The notes beneath the pieces are model-generated. The model ran no database searches. It worked only from the letters and a program-made list of their open reading frames with translations, and was not told where the DNA came from. From the NCBI RefSeq assembly GCF_038051945.1, contig NZ_CP150302.1, positions 7,254,001 through 7,318,000 of the forward strand: DNA of 64,000 nt. Reading direction: 5' to 3'. Within the stretch, counting starts at the first letter, position 1. Each line of letters starts with the position of its first letter. The translations under genes were made by a program, and so were the position numbers. The DNA comes from Paenibacillus sp. FSL H3-0469 (GTDB lineage: Bacteria; Bacillota; Bacilli; Paenibacillales; Paenibacillaceae). This document shows positions 33,306 through 41,478 of the stretch, in pieces.

Positions 33306-34373
33306 ATGACCTACAACGACACTTTTATCCGTGCCTGCAGACAGCAGACCACGGAGTACACCCCGGTATGGTACATGCGGCAGGCTGGCCGGTATGATCC
33401 CGACTACCGTACAATCAAGGAGAAATATTCGCTGCTTGAGATCTGCAGGCAGCCCGAGCTTGCGGCTGAGGTAACCCTGATGCCTGTGCGTAAGCTGGGC
33501 GTGGACGCAGCGATTCTGTATTCTGACATCATGAATCCGGTGGCCTCCCTCGGTGTGGATTTTGACATTGTGAAGAACATCGGGCCGGTTATCGAGCATC
33601 CGATCCGCTCTGCAAGCGATGTGGACAGGCTGAAGCCGATTGATGTGGAAGGCGATCTGGGCCATATTCTGGAGACCATCGCCATACTGGACAAGGAGCT
33701 GGACGTTCCGCTGATTACCTTTGCCGGAGCTCCGTTCACCATCGCCAGTTATCTGATCGAAGGCAGACCGTCCAAGACCTATCACCGCACCAAGGAGCTG
33801 ATGTTCAGCCAGCCTCAGGTATGGGAGAAGCTGATGGAGAAGCTGGGCGATATGGTTATCGCCTATCTGCGCGCCCATGTCGCCAGTGGCGGGAAGGCGT
33901 TCCAGCTGTTCGACAGCTGGGTCGGGGCGCTGGCTCCGCGTGATTTCGGGCAGTATGTGCTGCCTACGATCACCCGAATTTTTGCCGAGTTGTCCGATCT
34001 GGAGGTTCCGAAGATTTACTTCCCCGGTGTCAGCTCAGGGGAGCTGCTCCCCAGCTTGACCAAGCTGCAGGCCGATGTGATCGGACTGGACTGGCGGGTA
34101 AGCATCACCGAAGGACGGCGCAGACTGGGCGGAGGCTATGCGGTTCAAGGCAATCTTGATCCATACCTGCTGACCGCGCCGTTGGATATGCTCAAAGCCC
34201 GGGCCAAGGACCTGATCGATGAAGGCATCATGCAGCCGGGGTATATTTTTAATCTGGGACATGGATTATTCCCTGAAGCTTCACTCGATACGCTCAAGGA
34301 ATTAACGGATTATGTGCATGAGTATTCAGCAGCGGCAATGAAACAGAAACAGGCGGCACCGCCGCTGGCATAG
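33306..34373 (+). CDS. hemE: Uroporphyrinogen III decarboxylase
   Basis: 355 residues. It decarboxylates the four acetates of uroporphyrinogen III to give coproporphyrinogen III. The N-terminal signature YTPVWYMRQAGRYDPDYR, the catalytic Asp region AAILYSDIMNP and the second signature in FQLFDSWVGALAP are visible. ATG 33306 follows TGGAGATC. It is the first gene of a hemE-hemH-hemY cluster in the Firmicutes order. hemH starts about 87 bp later. Confidence 0.95.
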   Translation: MTYNDTFIRACRQQTTEYTPVWYMRQAGRYDPDYRTIKEKYSLLEICRQPELAAEVTLMPVRKLGVDAAILYSDIMNPVASLGVDFDIVKNIGPVIEHPIRSASDVDRLKPIDVEGDLGHILETIAILDKELDVPLITFAGAPFTIASYLIEGRPSKTYHRTKELMFSQPQVWEKLMEKLGDMVIAYLRAHVASGGKAFQLFDSWVGALAPRDFGQYVLPTITRIFAELSDLEVPKIYFPGVSSGELLPSLTKLQADVIGLDWRVSITEGRRRLGGGYAVQGNLDPYLLTAPLDMLKARAKDLIDEGIMQPGYIFNLGHGLFPEASLDTLKELTDYVHEYSAAAMKQKQAAPPLA

Positions 34374-34460
34374 TTGAAGAAATAGCATCTGATGGCAGCA
34401 GCCTTTGCTGCTCTCTTTGCTGTATAGGACGTTAATTATTCGTAAAAGGGGATGGAATTC

Positions 34461-35405
34461 GTGGCCAACAAAATTGGAGTACTTGTGATGTCGTACGGCA
34501 CGCCTGAGAGTCTTGAGGATGTAGAGGCTTATTATACGCATATCCGCCGGGGGAACGCTCCTTCTGCTGAGCAGCTCAAAGAATTGACCGACCGCTATAA
34601 GGCGATTGTCGGCGGGGTTTTTCCGCTTAGAGAGAATACCGACCGTCAGGTGGAAGCCTTGCAGGCCAAGCTGAACAGCGGGCAGATCCAGTATGTCTGC
34701 TACCAGGGGCTCAAGCATGCCAGACCGTTCATCGAGGATGGTGTCGAGGCCATGGTCCGGGACGGAATTACCCAGGCGATAGGCATCGTGCTGGCTCCGC
34801 ATTACTCTGTAATGAGTGTAGGGACCTATATTAAGCGCGCCAAGGAAAAAGCCGAAGTCTGCGGTATTCAAATGGAGTTCGTTGAGAGCTACCATATGCA
34901 CCCCGAGCTGATCGATGTGCTAAGCCGGAGAGTGACTGCCAAGCTGGATGAGTTCGAAGAAACGGGCGCATCGCGCGAGGAAGTGCGCGTGCTGTTCAGT
35001 GCACATAGTCTTCCAGAACGCATTCTGGCGATGGGTGATCCTTACCGTGACCAGCTGCTGGAGACTTCTAAGGCGATTGCCGCACAGGCAGGGGTAGAAT
35101 CCTGGCAGTTCACTTGGCAGAGTGCGGGCCGGACAGCGGAGCCTTGGCTGGGACCGGATATTCTCGATACGCTGCGTGAGCTGGCCGAGAGCCAGGTGAA
35201 GTACGTGCTGTCAGCCCCGATCGGCTTCGTCTCCGACCATCTGGAGGTGCTGTACGATCTGGATATTGAAGCGCAGCAGCTTGCCTCAGAGCTGGATATG
35301 CGTCTTTTGCGGATTGACTCGCTGAACAGTGATCCGGCCTATATGTCGGTGCTCAGTGATGTGGTACGTACGAAGGCGAACCAGTTGAAGGTGAATCTGT
35401 CATGA
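34461..35405 (+). CDS. hemH: Coproporphyrin III ferrochelatase
   Basis: About 314 residues. It inserts Fe2+ into coproporphyrin III in the Firmicutes coproporphyrin-dependent haem pathway. The start KIGVLVMSYGTPESLEDVEA is typical. The conserved His lies in FSAHSLPERI and the conserved Glu in GFVSDHLEVLYDLD. GTG 34461 lies at correct distance from AAAAGGGG, whereas ATG 34452 would abut it. The stop overlaps the hemY start (ATGA), so expression is coupled. Confidence 0.93.
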   Translation: MANKIGVLVMSYGTPESLEDVEAYYTHIRRGNAPSAEQLKELTDRYKAIVGGVFPLRENTDRQVEALQAKLNSGQIQYVCYQGLKHARPFIEDGVEAMVRDGITQAIGIVLAPHYSVMSVGTYIKRAKEKAEVCGIQMEFVESYHMHPELIDVLSRRVTAKLDEFEETGASREEVRVLFSAHSLPERILAMGDPYRDQLLETSKAIAAQAGVESWQFTWQSAGRTAEPWLGPDILDTLRELAESQVKYVLSAPIGFVSDHLEVLYDLDIEAQQLASELDMRLLRIDSLNSDPAYMSVLSDVVRTKANQLKVNLS

Positions 35406-36862
35406 CAGATTCACCTCGCAAGGTGGTCATCATCGGCGGAGGGCTTAGCGGCCTCAGCGCCGCGTTCTATATCCGCAAGTTCTACCGTGAGGCCGGAACC
35501 CGGCTGGAGATTACATTAATTGAGAAGGACAAGGTCCTCGGCGGCAAAATCGAAACGCTGCACCGTGACGGCTTCGTAATTGAGAAGGGCCCGGATTCCT
35601 TCCTCGCCCGTAAGACGGCGATGGTCGATCTGGCCAGGGAGCTGGAGCTGGACCATGAGCTGGTAAGCACGAATCCGAACGCCAAGAAGACCTACATTCT
35701 GCAGCGGGGCAAGCTTCATCCGATGCCTGCCGGTCTTGTGCTGGGCATTCCGACAGAGCTGAAGCCCTTCCTGAAGAGCGGACTGGTCTCCTTCGGCGGC
35801 AAAATGCGGGCGATGATGGATTTCGTACTCCCGCCTCGCCGCAGCGCTGAGGATGAGTCGCTTGGCGATCTGATTGAGCGCCGTCTGGGTACAGAGGTAC
35901 TGGAGAATATGACGGAGCCGCTGCTGGCAGGAATCTATGCAGGGGATATGCGCAAGATCAGCCTTCAGGCGACCTTTCCGCAGTTCGGTGAGGTCGAGCG
36001 CCAGTACGGCAGCCTGATCCGTGGAATGACGACCGGCAGGAAGCCGGTGGAGACTCATACCGGGACGAAGAAAAGTGCCTTCCTCACCTTCCGGCAAGGA
36101 TTGCAAAGTCTTGTGCATGCGCTCATCCATGATCTGCAGGATGTCCGGCAAATCACGGGGAAAGGAGCGAAGTCCATCCGGGTGCTGGGAGACGCCGGTT
36201 CTTCCGGCGCTGCCCGTTATGAGGTGGAGCTCGAGACCGGTGAACTGCTGGAAGCAGACGACATCTATGTTACGGTGCAGAACTTCGCAGCCGCAGAGCT
36301 GCTGCGTCCACATGTGGATGTCTCGGCGCTGGATGCAGTGAACTATGTGTCAGTAGCTAATGTTGTTCTGGCGTTCAGCCGGCAAGACATTGTTACCGAA
36401 TACGACGGATCGGGCTTCCTTGTTCCGCGTAAGGAAGGGCGGAACATCACCGCCTGCACCTGGACCTCTACCAAATGGCTGCATACCAGCCCTGACGATA
36501 AGGTATTGCTGCGCTGTTATGTGGGGCGGTCGGGGGATGAACAGAATGTGGAGCTGCCGGATGATGCGCTGGCGGAGCTGGTACGCAAGGATCTGAAGGA
36601 GATTATGGGAATCACTGCAGCGCCGCTGTTCACAGAGATCACCCGGCTGAGGTCGTCCATGCCGCAGTATCCGGTCGGCCATCCCGGCCGGGTTGCCGGC
36701 CTGCGCAGTGAGCTGGCGCAGAAGCTGCCCGGCATCTACGCCTTTGGCGCAGGCTATGACGGCATCGGGATGCCGGACTGTATCAAGCAGGCGAAGCTTA
36801 CGGCTGAGACTGCCGCAGCCAGCCTCCCGAAGCTGCCGGAACCGGCGGGAGCTACAATCTAA
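35402..36862 (+). CDS. hemY: Coproporphyrinogen III oxidase (HemY/CgoX type)
   Basis: 486 residues. This FAD-dependent enzyme oxidises coproporphyrinogen III to coproporphyrin III in Gram-positives. The dinucleotide motif VVIIGGGLSGLSAAFYIRK opens the protein. IEKGPDSFLARK and the C-terminal AFGAGYDGIGMPDCIKQ block are conserved in the family. It catalyses the step before the hemH product in this pathway. Last gene of the operon, followed by a strong terminator. Confidence 0.93.
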   Translation: MTDSPRKVVIIGGGLSGLSAAFYIRKFYREAGTRLEITLIEKDKVLGGKIETLHRDGFVIEKGPDSFLARKTAMVDLARELELDHELVSTNPNAKKTYILQRGKLHPMPAGLVLGIPTELKPFLKSGLVSFGGKMRAMMDFVLPPRRSAEDESLGDLIERRLGTEVLENMTEPLLAGIYAGDMRKISLQATFPQFGEVERQYGSLIRGMTTGRKPVETHTGTKKSAFLTFRQGLQSLVHALIHDLQDVRQITGKGAKSIRVLGDAGSSGAARYEVELETGELLEADDIYVTVQNFAAAELLRPHVDVSALDAVNYVSVANVVLAFSRQDIVTEYDGSGFLVPRKEGRNITACTWTSTKWLHTSPDDKVLLRCYVGRSGDEQNVELPDDALAELVRKDLKEIMGITAAPLFTEITRLRSSMPQYPVGHPGRVAGLRSELAQKLPGIYAFGAGYDGIGMPDCIKQAKLTAETAAASLPKLPEPAGATI

Positions 36863-36869
36863 AAGAAGC

Positions 36870-36902
36870 GGTGGAGCGGAGCAGTGGCGCTCCACCTTTT
36901 TT
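36870..36902 (+). terminator. hem operon terminator
   Basis: GGTGGAGCG (36870-36878) with CGCTCCACC (36888-36896), followed by six T. Confidence 0.88.
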
Positions 36903-36912
36903 AGATATGGGC

Positions 36913-36964
36913 CCCCGCAAAGTACCTGAGTCATCACCCGAAGCTAAAGCCCCACTTTGCGGGG
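36913..36964 (+). repeat. Second long-loop hairpin after the hem operon
   Basis: CCCCGCAAAGT (36913-36923) and ACTTTGCGGGG (36954-36964) form an 11-bp perfect stem with a 30-nt loop, followed by TTATTT. It may be a backup terminator or a small dispersed palindromic element. Confidence 0.55.
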
Positions 36965-36991
36965 TTATTTATGAAAGGCTCCGTTCCCGGC

Positions 36992-37022
36992 TTGGAGCGG
37001 CAGCTGATAGATATGCTATAAT
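36992..37022 (+). promoter_or_regulatory. Promoter of the capA-like gene
   Basis: An extended -10 TGC-TATAAT ends at 37022. A weak -35 TTGGAG lies at 36992-36997 with a 19-bp spacer. The start codon is about 38 bp downstream. Confidence 0.5.
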
Positions 37023-37059
37023 AGAAACACTTTAAGGGTAAAGGAGATTACTTGCACTC

Positions 37060-38475
37060 ATGTATCCGCCGAGATCAGGCAATAGACAAGGCAAGCGACA
37101 ACATAGCAGGCGGCGGCGCAGAAGGGTATGGGCGTGGGTCAATGTGGCGTTGCTGCTGCTGATTACCGCTGCGCTCGCTTATTCATTCATGGACGACAAG
37201 GACCAGCAGGGCTCTGCTGCTCCGCCGGCGGCGCTCGTTACCTCGCCTTCGCCGGAAGCTGCTGCAACGGCGGCAGTTCCTACGGAAGCCGTCTCTACAG
37301 AAGAAGCTCCAGGGTCAGAGGCTACAGCCACTGCTGAGCCTGCTCCGGAGGAGACACCGGAGGCTTCACCAATGCCTGCGGCAACAGCTGTACCTACGGC
37401 AACCACTGCACCTTCTCCAGCACCGGCAGATCAGGCGGAAGCTACGGATGCACCGCAGGCCACACCTTCCGCAGCGGGCAACACCGGCGGACTGGTCTCC
37501 GGCTTACCGGAGAACACCACCGGCAAGATGGTGAAGCTGAGCTTTGCCGGAGATATCATCTTCAGCGGAAAAGCAGGCGCGCTGCTGGAGCAGAAGGGCT
37601 ACGATTATTCCTACAGCGCGCTGGATGGAATGTTCAAGAAGGATGACCTGACGGTAGTCAATCTGGAAACTCCGATTACTACACGCGGGGTTGGGGCCAA
37701 GAACAAGCAGTTTGTGTTCAAGGGTCCGCCGAAAGCACTCGATGCGCTCAAAGCCGCCGGTGTGGATGCTGTCAATCTGGCTAACAACCACACGCTGGAT
37801 CAGGGGGAGGAAGGTCTGCTCGACACCCTGAAGCATTTGGGCGAACGCGGAATCCCTCATGTAGGGGCAGGGCGGAACAGCCAGGAGGCGTATTCGGCGC
37901 AGTATTTTGAACGTAATGGAATTAAGATTGCCCTGCTGGGCTTCACACGGGTGATGCCGGTGATTGAATGGAAGGCAGAAGCGGGCAAGCCTGGCCTTGC
38001 TTCAGTGTATGACAGTGCGGAAGCGCTCAAGGTGATTGCCGCAGCCAAGCAAAAGGCCGATGTTGTCGTCGTCGTCGTCCACTGGGGGCGCGAGCGGATG
38101 GAGCAGTATGATAAGACCCAGCAGGCGCTAGGGCATAGCTTCATCGATGCCGGAGCGGATCTTGTGATGGGCGGTCATCCGCATGTGCTGCAGGGCATTG
38201 AGCCGTACAAAGGCAAGTGGATCGCCTACAGCACAGGCAACTTTATTTTCACACGCGGTTCCATCCCGGCTACTTGGGAGACGGCGGTATTCCAGGCGGA
38301 ATGCAGCAAGCAGGGGCAATGCTCGCTTAAGCTGAAGCCGATGGATGCCGAGCTGGCGCAGCCGGTGCCGATGAATGATGCCGACGGGCAGCTGCTGCTG
38401 CACAGAATACAGTCTATTTCTTCCGGCCTGATCAAGGTCCGCAATGACGGCACTGTGATCCAAGCGGTGAAATAG
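37060..38475 (+). CDS. CapA-family (PgsA-like) membrane-anchored metallophosphatase-fold protein
   Basis: 471 residues. A basic N-terminus and one transmembrane helix (about 25-43) are followed by a ~100-residue Ala/Pro/Thr/Glu linker that would span the wall. A CapA/PgsA domain then starts KLSFAGDIIFSG. Family motifs include VNLETPITTRG, VNLANNHTLDQGEEGL, VVVVHWGRE and DLVMGGHPHVLQGIE, resembling metal-ligand sets of calcineurin-like phosphoesterases. PgsA-type proteins take part in poly-gamma-glutamate export, but no pgsBC genes are nearby, so the role here is open. Confidence 0.83.
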   Translation: MYPPRSGNRQGKRQHSRRRRRRVWAWVNVALLLLITAALAYSFMDDKDQQGSAAPPAALVTSPSPEAAATAAVPTEAVSTEEAPGSEATATAEPAPEETPEASPMPAATAVPTATTAPSPAPADQAEATDAPQATPSAAGNTGGLVSGLPENTTGKMVKLSFAGDIIFSGKAGALLEQKGYDYSYSALDGMFKKDDLTVVNLETPITTRGVGAKNKQFVFKGPPKALDALKAAGVDAVNLANNHTLDQGEEGLLDTLKHLGERGIPHVGAGRNSQEAYSAQYFERNGIKIALLGFTRVMPVIEWKAEAGKPGLASVYDSAEALKVIAAAKQKADVVVVVVHWGRERMEQYDKTQQALGHSFIDAGADLVMGGHPHVLQGIEPYKGKWIAYSTGNFIFTRGSIPATWETAVFQAECSKQGQCSLKLKPMDAELAQPVPMNDADGQLLLHRIQSISSGLIKVRNDGTVIQAVK

Positions 38476-38490
38476 CCGGAGGTGCGTACA

Positions 38491-39225
38491 ATGATGAATA
38501 ATATGTGTGTAGCCCACCGCGGTTTTTCCGGCAAAGCACCTGAGAATACACTGGCTGCCGTGCGGATGGCGATTGCGCTGCCTTTTGTACGCTGGATAGA
38601 GATTGATGTGCAGCTGACGAAGGACGGGGTGCCTGTAGTCATCCATGATTATTCCCTGGACCGCACGACCAACGGACACGGCAAGGTGAAGAATATGGAG
38701 TATGAACACATTCGGCGGCTGGATGCGGGGAGCTGGAGGGGGCGTGCTTTTCGCGGAGAGCGGGTGCCCTCCCTGGAAGAGGTGCTCGCACTGGCGTCAG
38801 GCAGGCTGCGGCTGAACATTGAACTGAAGACGGTGGGGGAGATGTATCCCGGCCTGGAGCAGAAGGTCATTGACCTGGTGAATGCCAGGGGAATGCGCGA
38901 GGAAGTGGTGCTGACCTCGTTCGATGCCGGTGTATTGCGGCGGATCAAGGAGCTGGACGCGCGGTTCCATACGGGGCTCATCTATGACTCCAGGTCCGGC
39001 AATCCGGCAGGCAAGATGAATGAGCTGGGCTGCTCCTTCCTGTCCATCAGCTTCGACCGGCTGAGCCCGGTGCTGGCGCAATCCCTGATTGAACGGGGGG
39101 TTCGGATTATGGCCTGGACTGTGAACAAAGGCAAGGACATGCGCCGCCTGTCAGAGATGCATTCCGATATTATGATCTGTACCAACCGTCCGGATATTTG
39201 GGGCGAACTCTTTTTGAAGGCTTGA
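38491..39225 (+). CDS. Glycerophosphodiester phosphodiesterase
   Basis: 244 residues with a GDPD TIM-barrel. The catalytic His and metal ligands appear in AHRGFSGKAPENTLAA, IEIDVQLTKDGVPVVIHD and LNIELKT. It hydrolyses glycerophosphodiesters to glycerol-3-phosphate plus alcohol. It has no signal peptide, so it acts in the cytoplasm. ATG 38491 lies correctly behind GGAGG, 15 bp after capA, likely cotranscribed. Confidence 0.88.
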   Translation: MMNNMCVAHRGFSGKAPENTLAAVRMAIALPFVRWIEIDVQLTKDGVPVVIHDYSLDRTTNGHGKVKNMEYEHIRRLDAGSWRGRAFRGERVPSLEEVLALASGRLRLNIELKTVGEMYPGLEQKVIDLVNARGMREEVVLTSFDAGVLRRIKELDARFHTGLIYDSRSGNPAGKMNELGCSFLSISFDRLSPVLAQSLIERGVRIMAWTVNKGKDMRRLSEMHSDIMICTNRPDIWGELFLKA

Positions 39226-39276
39226 ACAGGCTGCTGTAAGCACACAAATTTATAGAGGAAGAGAGCTGAAGGAACA

Positions 39277-39900
39277 ATGAGCAGTTCGGTCAATAATGTA
39301 TACTGTGTAGGACGCAACTATCAATTACATGCGGAGGAGCTGGGCAACAAGGTGCCTGCCGAGCCGCTGATTTTCCTGAAGCCGTCTCATGCTGCCGTGG
39401 CCCTGGATAAAGCGATCATCCACCTGCCCAAGGACGCCGGACTGATTCATTACGAGGGGGAACTGGTGCTGCGCATTGCGCGTGATTACGTGCCGGGGAT
39501 GAGTGTGCAGGAGCTGGTGGATGTGATGGCGCTGGGCCTCGACTTCACGCTCCGTGATGTGCACAATGATCTGCAGAAGAAGGGGCTGCCGTGGACAGCC
39601 GCCAAGGGCTTCAAGAACGCGGCTCCGCTGTCCCCGTACATGGCATTGCCTGAAGAAGAGGAACTGGAGGCCACCGACTTCAGCGTCCGCAAGAACGGAA
39701 TTGAGGTTCAACGCGGGAACGTGAAGAACATGATTTTCTCCCTGCAAAAAATCGTTGAATTCATTGCCGCCCGCTACGGGCTGGGCAAGGACGATATTAT
39801 TTTCACTGGAACCCCCGCCGGGGTAGGTCCGGTAGTGACGGGCGATTCGTTCGAGCTGTTCTGGGGCGAACGCCTCATGGGCACTTGCCTGATCGGTTAA
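39277..39900 (+). CDS. Fumarylacetoacetate hydrolase-family protein
   Basis: 207 residues of the FAH fold (YcgM/FAHD1-like). Motifs are VYCVGRNYQLHAEEL, the metal-binding Glu in HYEGELVLRIA, the Asp in LDFTLRDVHNDLQ, and FTGTPAGVGPV. Members act as acylpyruvate hydrolases or oxaloacetate decarboxylases; the physiological substrate is not given by sequence. Separated by 4 bp from the DUF92 gene, so probably one transcript. Confidence 0.87.
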   Translation: MSSSVNNVYCVGRNYQLHAEELGNKVPAEPLIFLKPSHAAVALDKAIIHLPKDAGLIHYEGELVLRIARDYVPGMSVQELVDVMALGLDFTLRDVHNDLQKKGLPWTAAKGFKNAAPLSPYMALPEEEELEATDFSVRKNGIEVQRGNVKNMIFSLQKIVEFIAARYGLGKDDIIFTGTPAGVGPVVTGDSFELFWGERLMGTCLIG

Positions 39901-39904
39901 GGCG

Positions 39905-40738
39905 ATGCTCTCAGGACTTGAAGTGCTGCAATGGCTGATCGGAGCCTGCGGTGCGCTGCTGGTCGCCGGGGCCGCTTACTGGAAGCAGTCGCTTAGCTTC
40001 TCAGGGATGGTGGCGGCGGTGGTCATGGGGACGATCTACTTTGGGGCGGGGAATCTGTTCTGGTTCGGTATCCTGCTGGTGTTCTTCATCTCCTCGACGG
40101 TGCTGTCGAAGCTGCATCATGAGAATAAGGCTGAGCTGGAGGCCACGTATGATAAAACCGGACGCCGCGACGCGGGCCAGGTCTTCGCCAACGGCGGACT
40201 CGGGATGCTGGCCGTTCTGCTGAACGCGATCTATCCGCTGGAGCTCTGGAGCTTCCTGTTCATCGGGGTGATGGCTACCGTGACCTCGGATACATGGGCG
40301 ACAGAGATCGGCACGCTGGCCCGGAAGCCTCCCCGGTCGGTGCTGACCGGGAAAGTGCTCCAGGCAGGCACCTCCGGCGGTGTTTCCCTGCCCGGGACGC
40401 TGGCCGCAGCGGCAGGAGGGGCGCTCATCGGCGCGGCCTCCTGGGTGCTGCGGGCGGCCTCCGGCATGACGCCCCATGCCTTCTGGCTGCTGGTGCTGGC
40501 CGGACTGCTGGGCGGGCTTGCGGGAGCTTTTGCCGACTCGGTCTTGGGTGCTACCGTGCAACGGATGAACCGCTGTACGGTCTGCGGCCGCGAGGTCGAA
40601 GCCTCTACGCACTGCAGTAAGCCTACGGAATACGCCAGGGGCTGGCGCTGGATGGACAATGATACTGTAAATGCTGTAAGTTCTATAATAGGCGGTGCTG
40701 TTGCGCTGCTGGTCAGTTATATCAGTTACATAGGATAA
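39905..40738 (+). CDS. DUF92 (TMEM19-like) membrane protein
   Basis: 277 residues, about six to seven transmembrane segments. Conserved polar motifs are RDAGQVFANGG, TSDTWATEIGTLA and GGLAGAFADSVLGATVQ, characteristic of DUF92. In plants a homologue is phytyl-phosphate kinase VTE6, so a role with isoprenyl phosphates is possible but unproven. A CxxC...H pair (CTVCGREVEASTHC) near residue 225 may bind metal. Confidence 0.8.
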   Translation: MLSGLEVLQWLIGACGALLVAGAAYWKQSLSFSGMVAAVVMGTIYFGAGNLFWFGILLVFFISSTVLSKLHHENKAELEATYDKTGRRDAGQVFANGGLGMLAVLLNAIYPLELWSFLFIGVMATVTSDTWATEIGTLARKPPRSVLTGKVLQAGTSGGVSLPGTLAAAAGGALIGAASWVLRAASGMTPHAFWLLVLAGLLGGLAGAFADSVLGATVQRMNRCTVCGREVEASTHCSKPTEYARGWRWMDNDTVNAVSSIIGGAVALLVSYISYIG

Positions 40739-40814
40739 GGACGGGCCTGAGAATTAAGCTGGCCGTTGCACTATCCGGTAACATGCTGGATTCTATGGGT
40801 TGGGAGGTGAACCG

Positions 40815-41426
40815 TTGAGCAGTGCATCCGTAGACAAACATGCAGCTATTCTGGATGCCGCTTATGAGCTTTTCGGTTCAGGCGGCTTTTATGAGACGAA
40901 GATGTCGGAAGTGGCCGAACGTGCGGGGATTGCCAAGGGTACGGTCTATTTATATTTTAAAAGCAAAGAGGAGCTCTTCATGGCGGTTACCCGCCGCGAT
41001 TGTGAAGGCTTCCTTGAACAGCTTGAGAGCAAGCTGAGGAACCGCTCTACATTGACAGACAAGCTCTCCGTTATTGCAGAGCATCATCTGTTCTATTACT
41101 ATGAGCGCAAGCAACATACGAAGCTGTTCTTCCGTGCGCCTAACAATAATCCTGAGCTGGTGGCTTATATGGCACAGTTCATGGAAGCCTATATGCAGGC
41201 TGTGGTGAAGGTGCTGCTGGAAGGCGGGGCTACCGAGCCGGAGCTGATGGCGCAGTCGTATATCGGGATTCTGGACCGTCTGAAGATGGACATCCTGTTC
41301 GACCCTGAGTTTGCCGAGGCAGATGCGGATAAGCGGGCGAAGTTTGCGGCCAGGCTCTTTATCACAGGGGCACTGGGCAGCCTGGATTCGGCGCCGGGGG
41401 ATTTCCCTGCCGAAGCTGAATCTTAA
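40815..41426 (+). CDS. TetR/AcrR-family transcriptional regulator
   Basis: 203 residues. The N-terminal TetR HTH reads KMSEVAERAGIAKGTVYLYF. The C-terminal domain is helical, about residues 70-195, and resembles YerO/FadR-like Bacillales members. TTG 40815 follows GGGAGGTGA. It lies just upstream of the ABC-F gene in the same direction with a 52-bp gap. Ligand and targets are unknown. Confidence 0.82.
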   Translation: MSSASVDKHAAILDAAYELFGSGGFYETKMSEVAERAGIAKGTVYLYFKSKEELFMAVTRRDCEGFLEQLESKLRNRSTLTDKLSVIAEHHLFYYYERKQHTKLFFRAPNNNPELVAYMAQFMEAYMQAVVKVLLEGGATEPELMAQSYIGILDRLKMDILFDPEFAEADADKRAKFAARLFITGALGSLDSAPGDFPAEAES

Positions 41427-41478
41427 GGGAGTACAGCTAAGTTCCGGTTTCAAAATATAAGGCAAGCGAGGACAACTG

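Noticed and set aside
37060..38475. Poly-gamma-glutamate synthesis locus
   Set aside because: Only a CapA/PgsA-like gene is present, with no pgsB or pgsC next to it.
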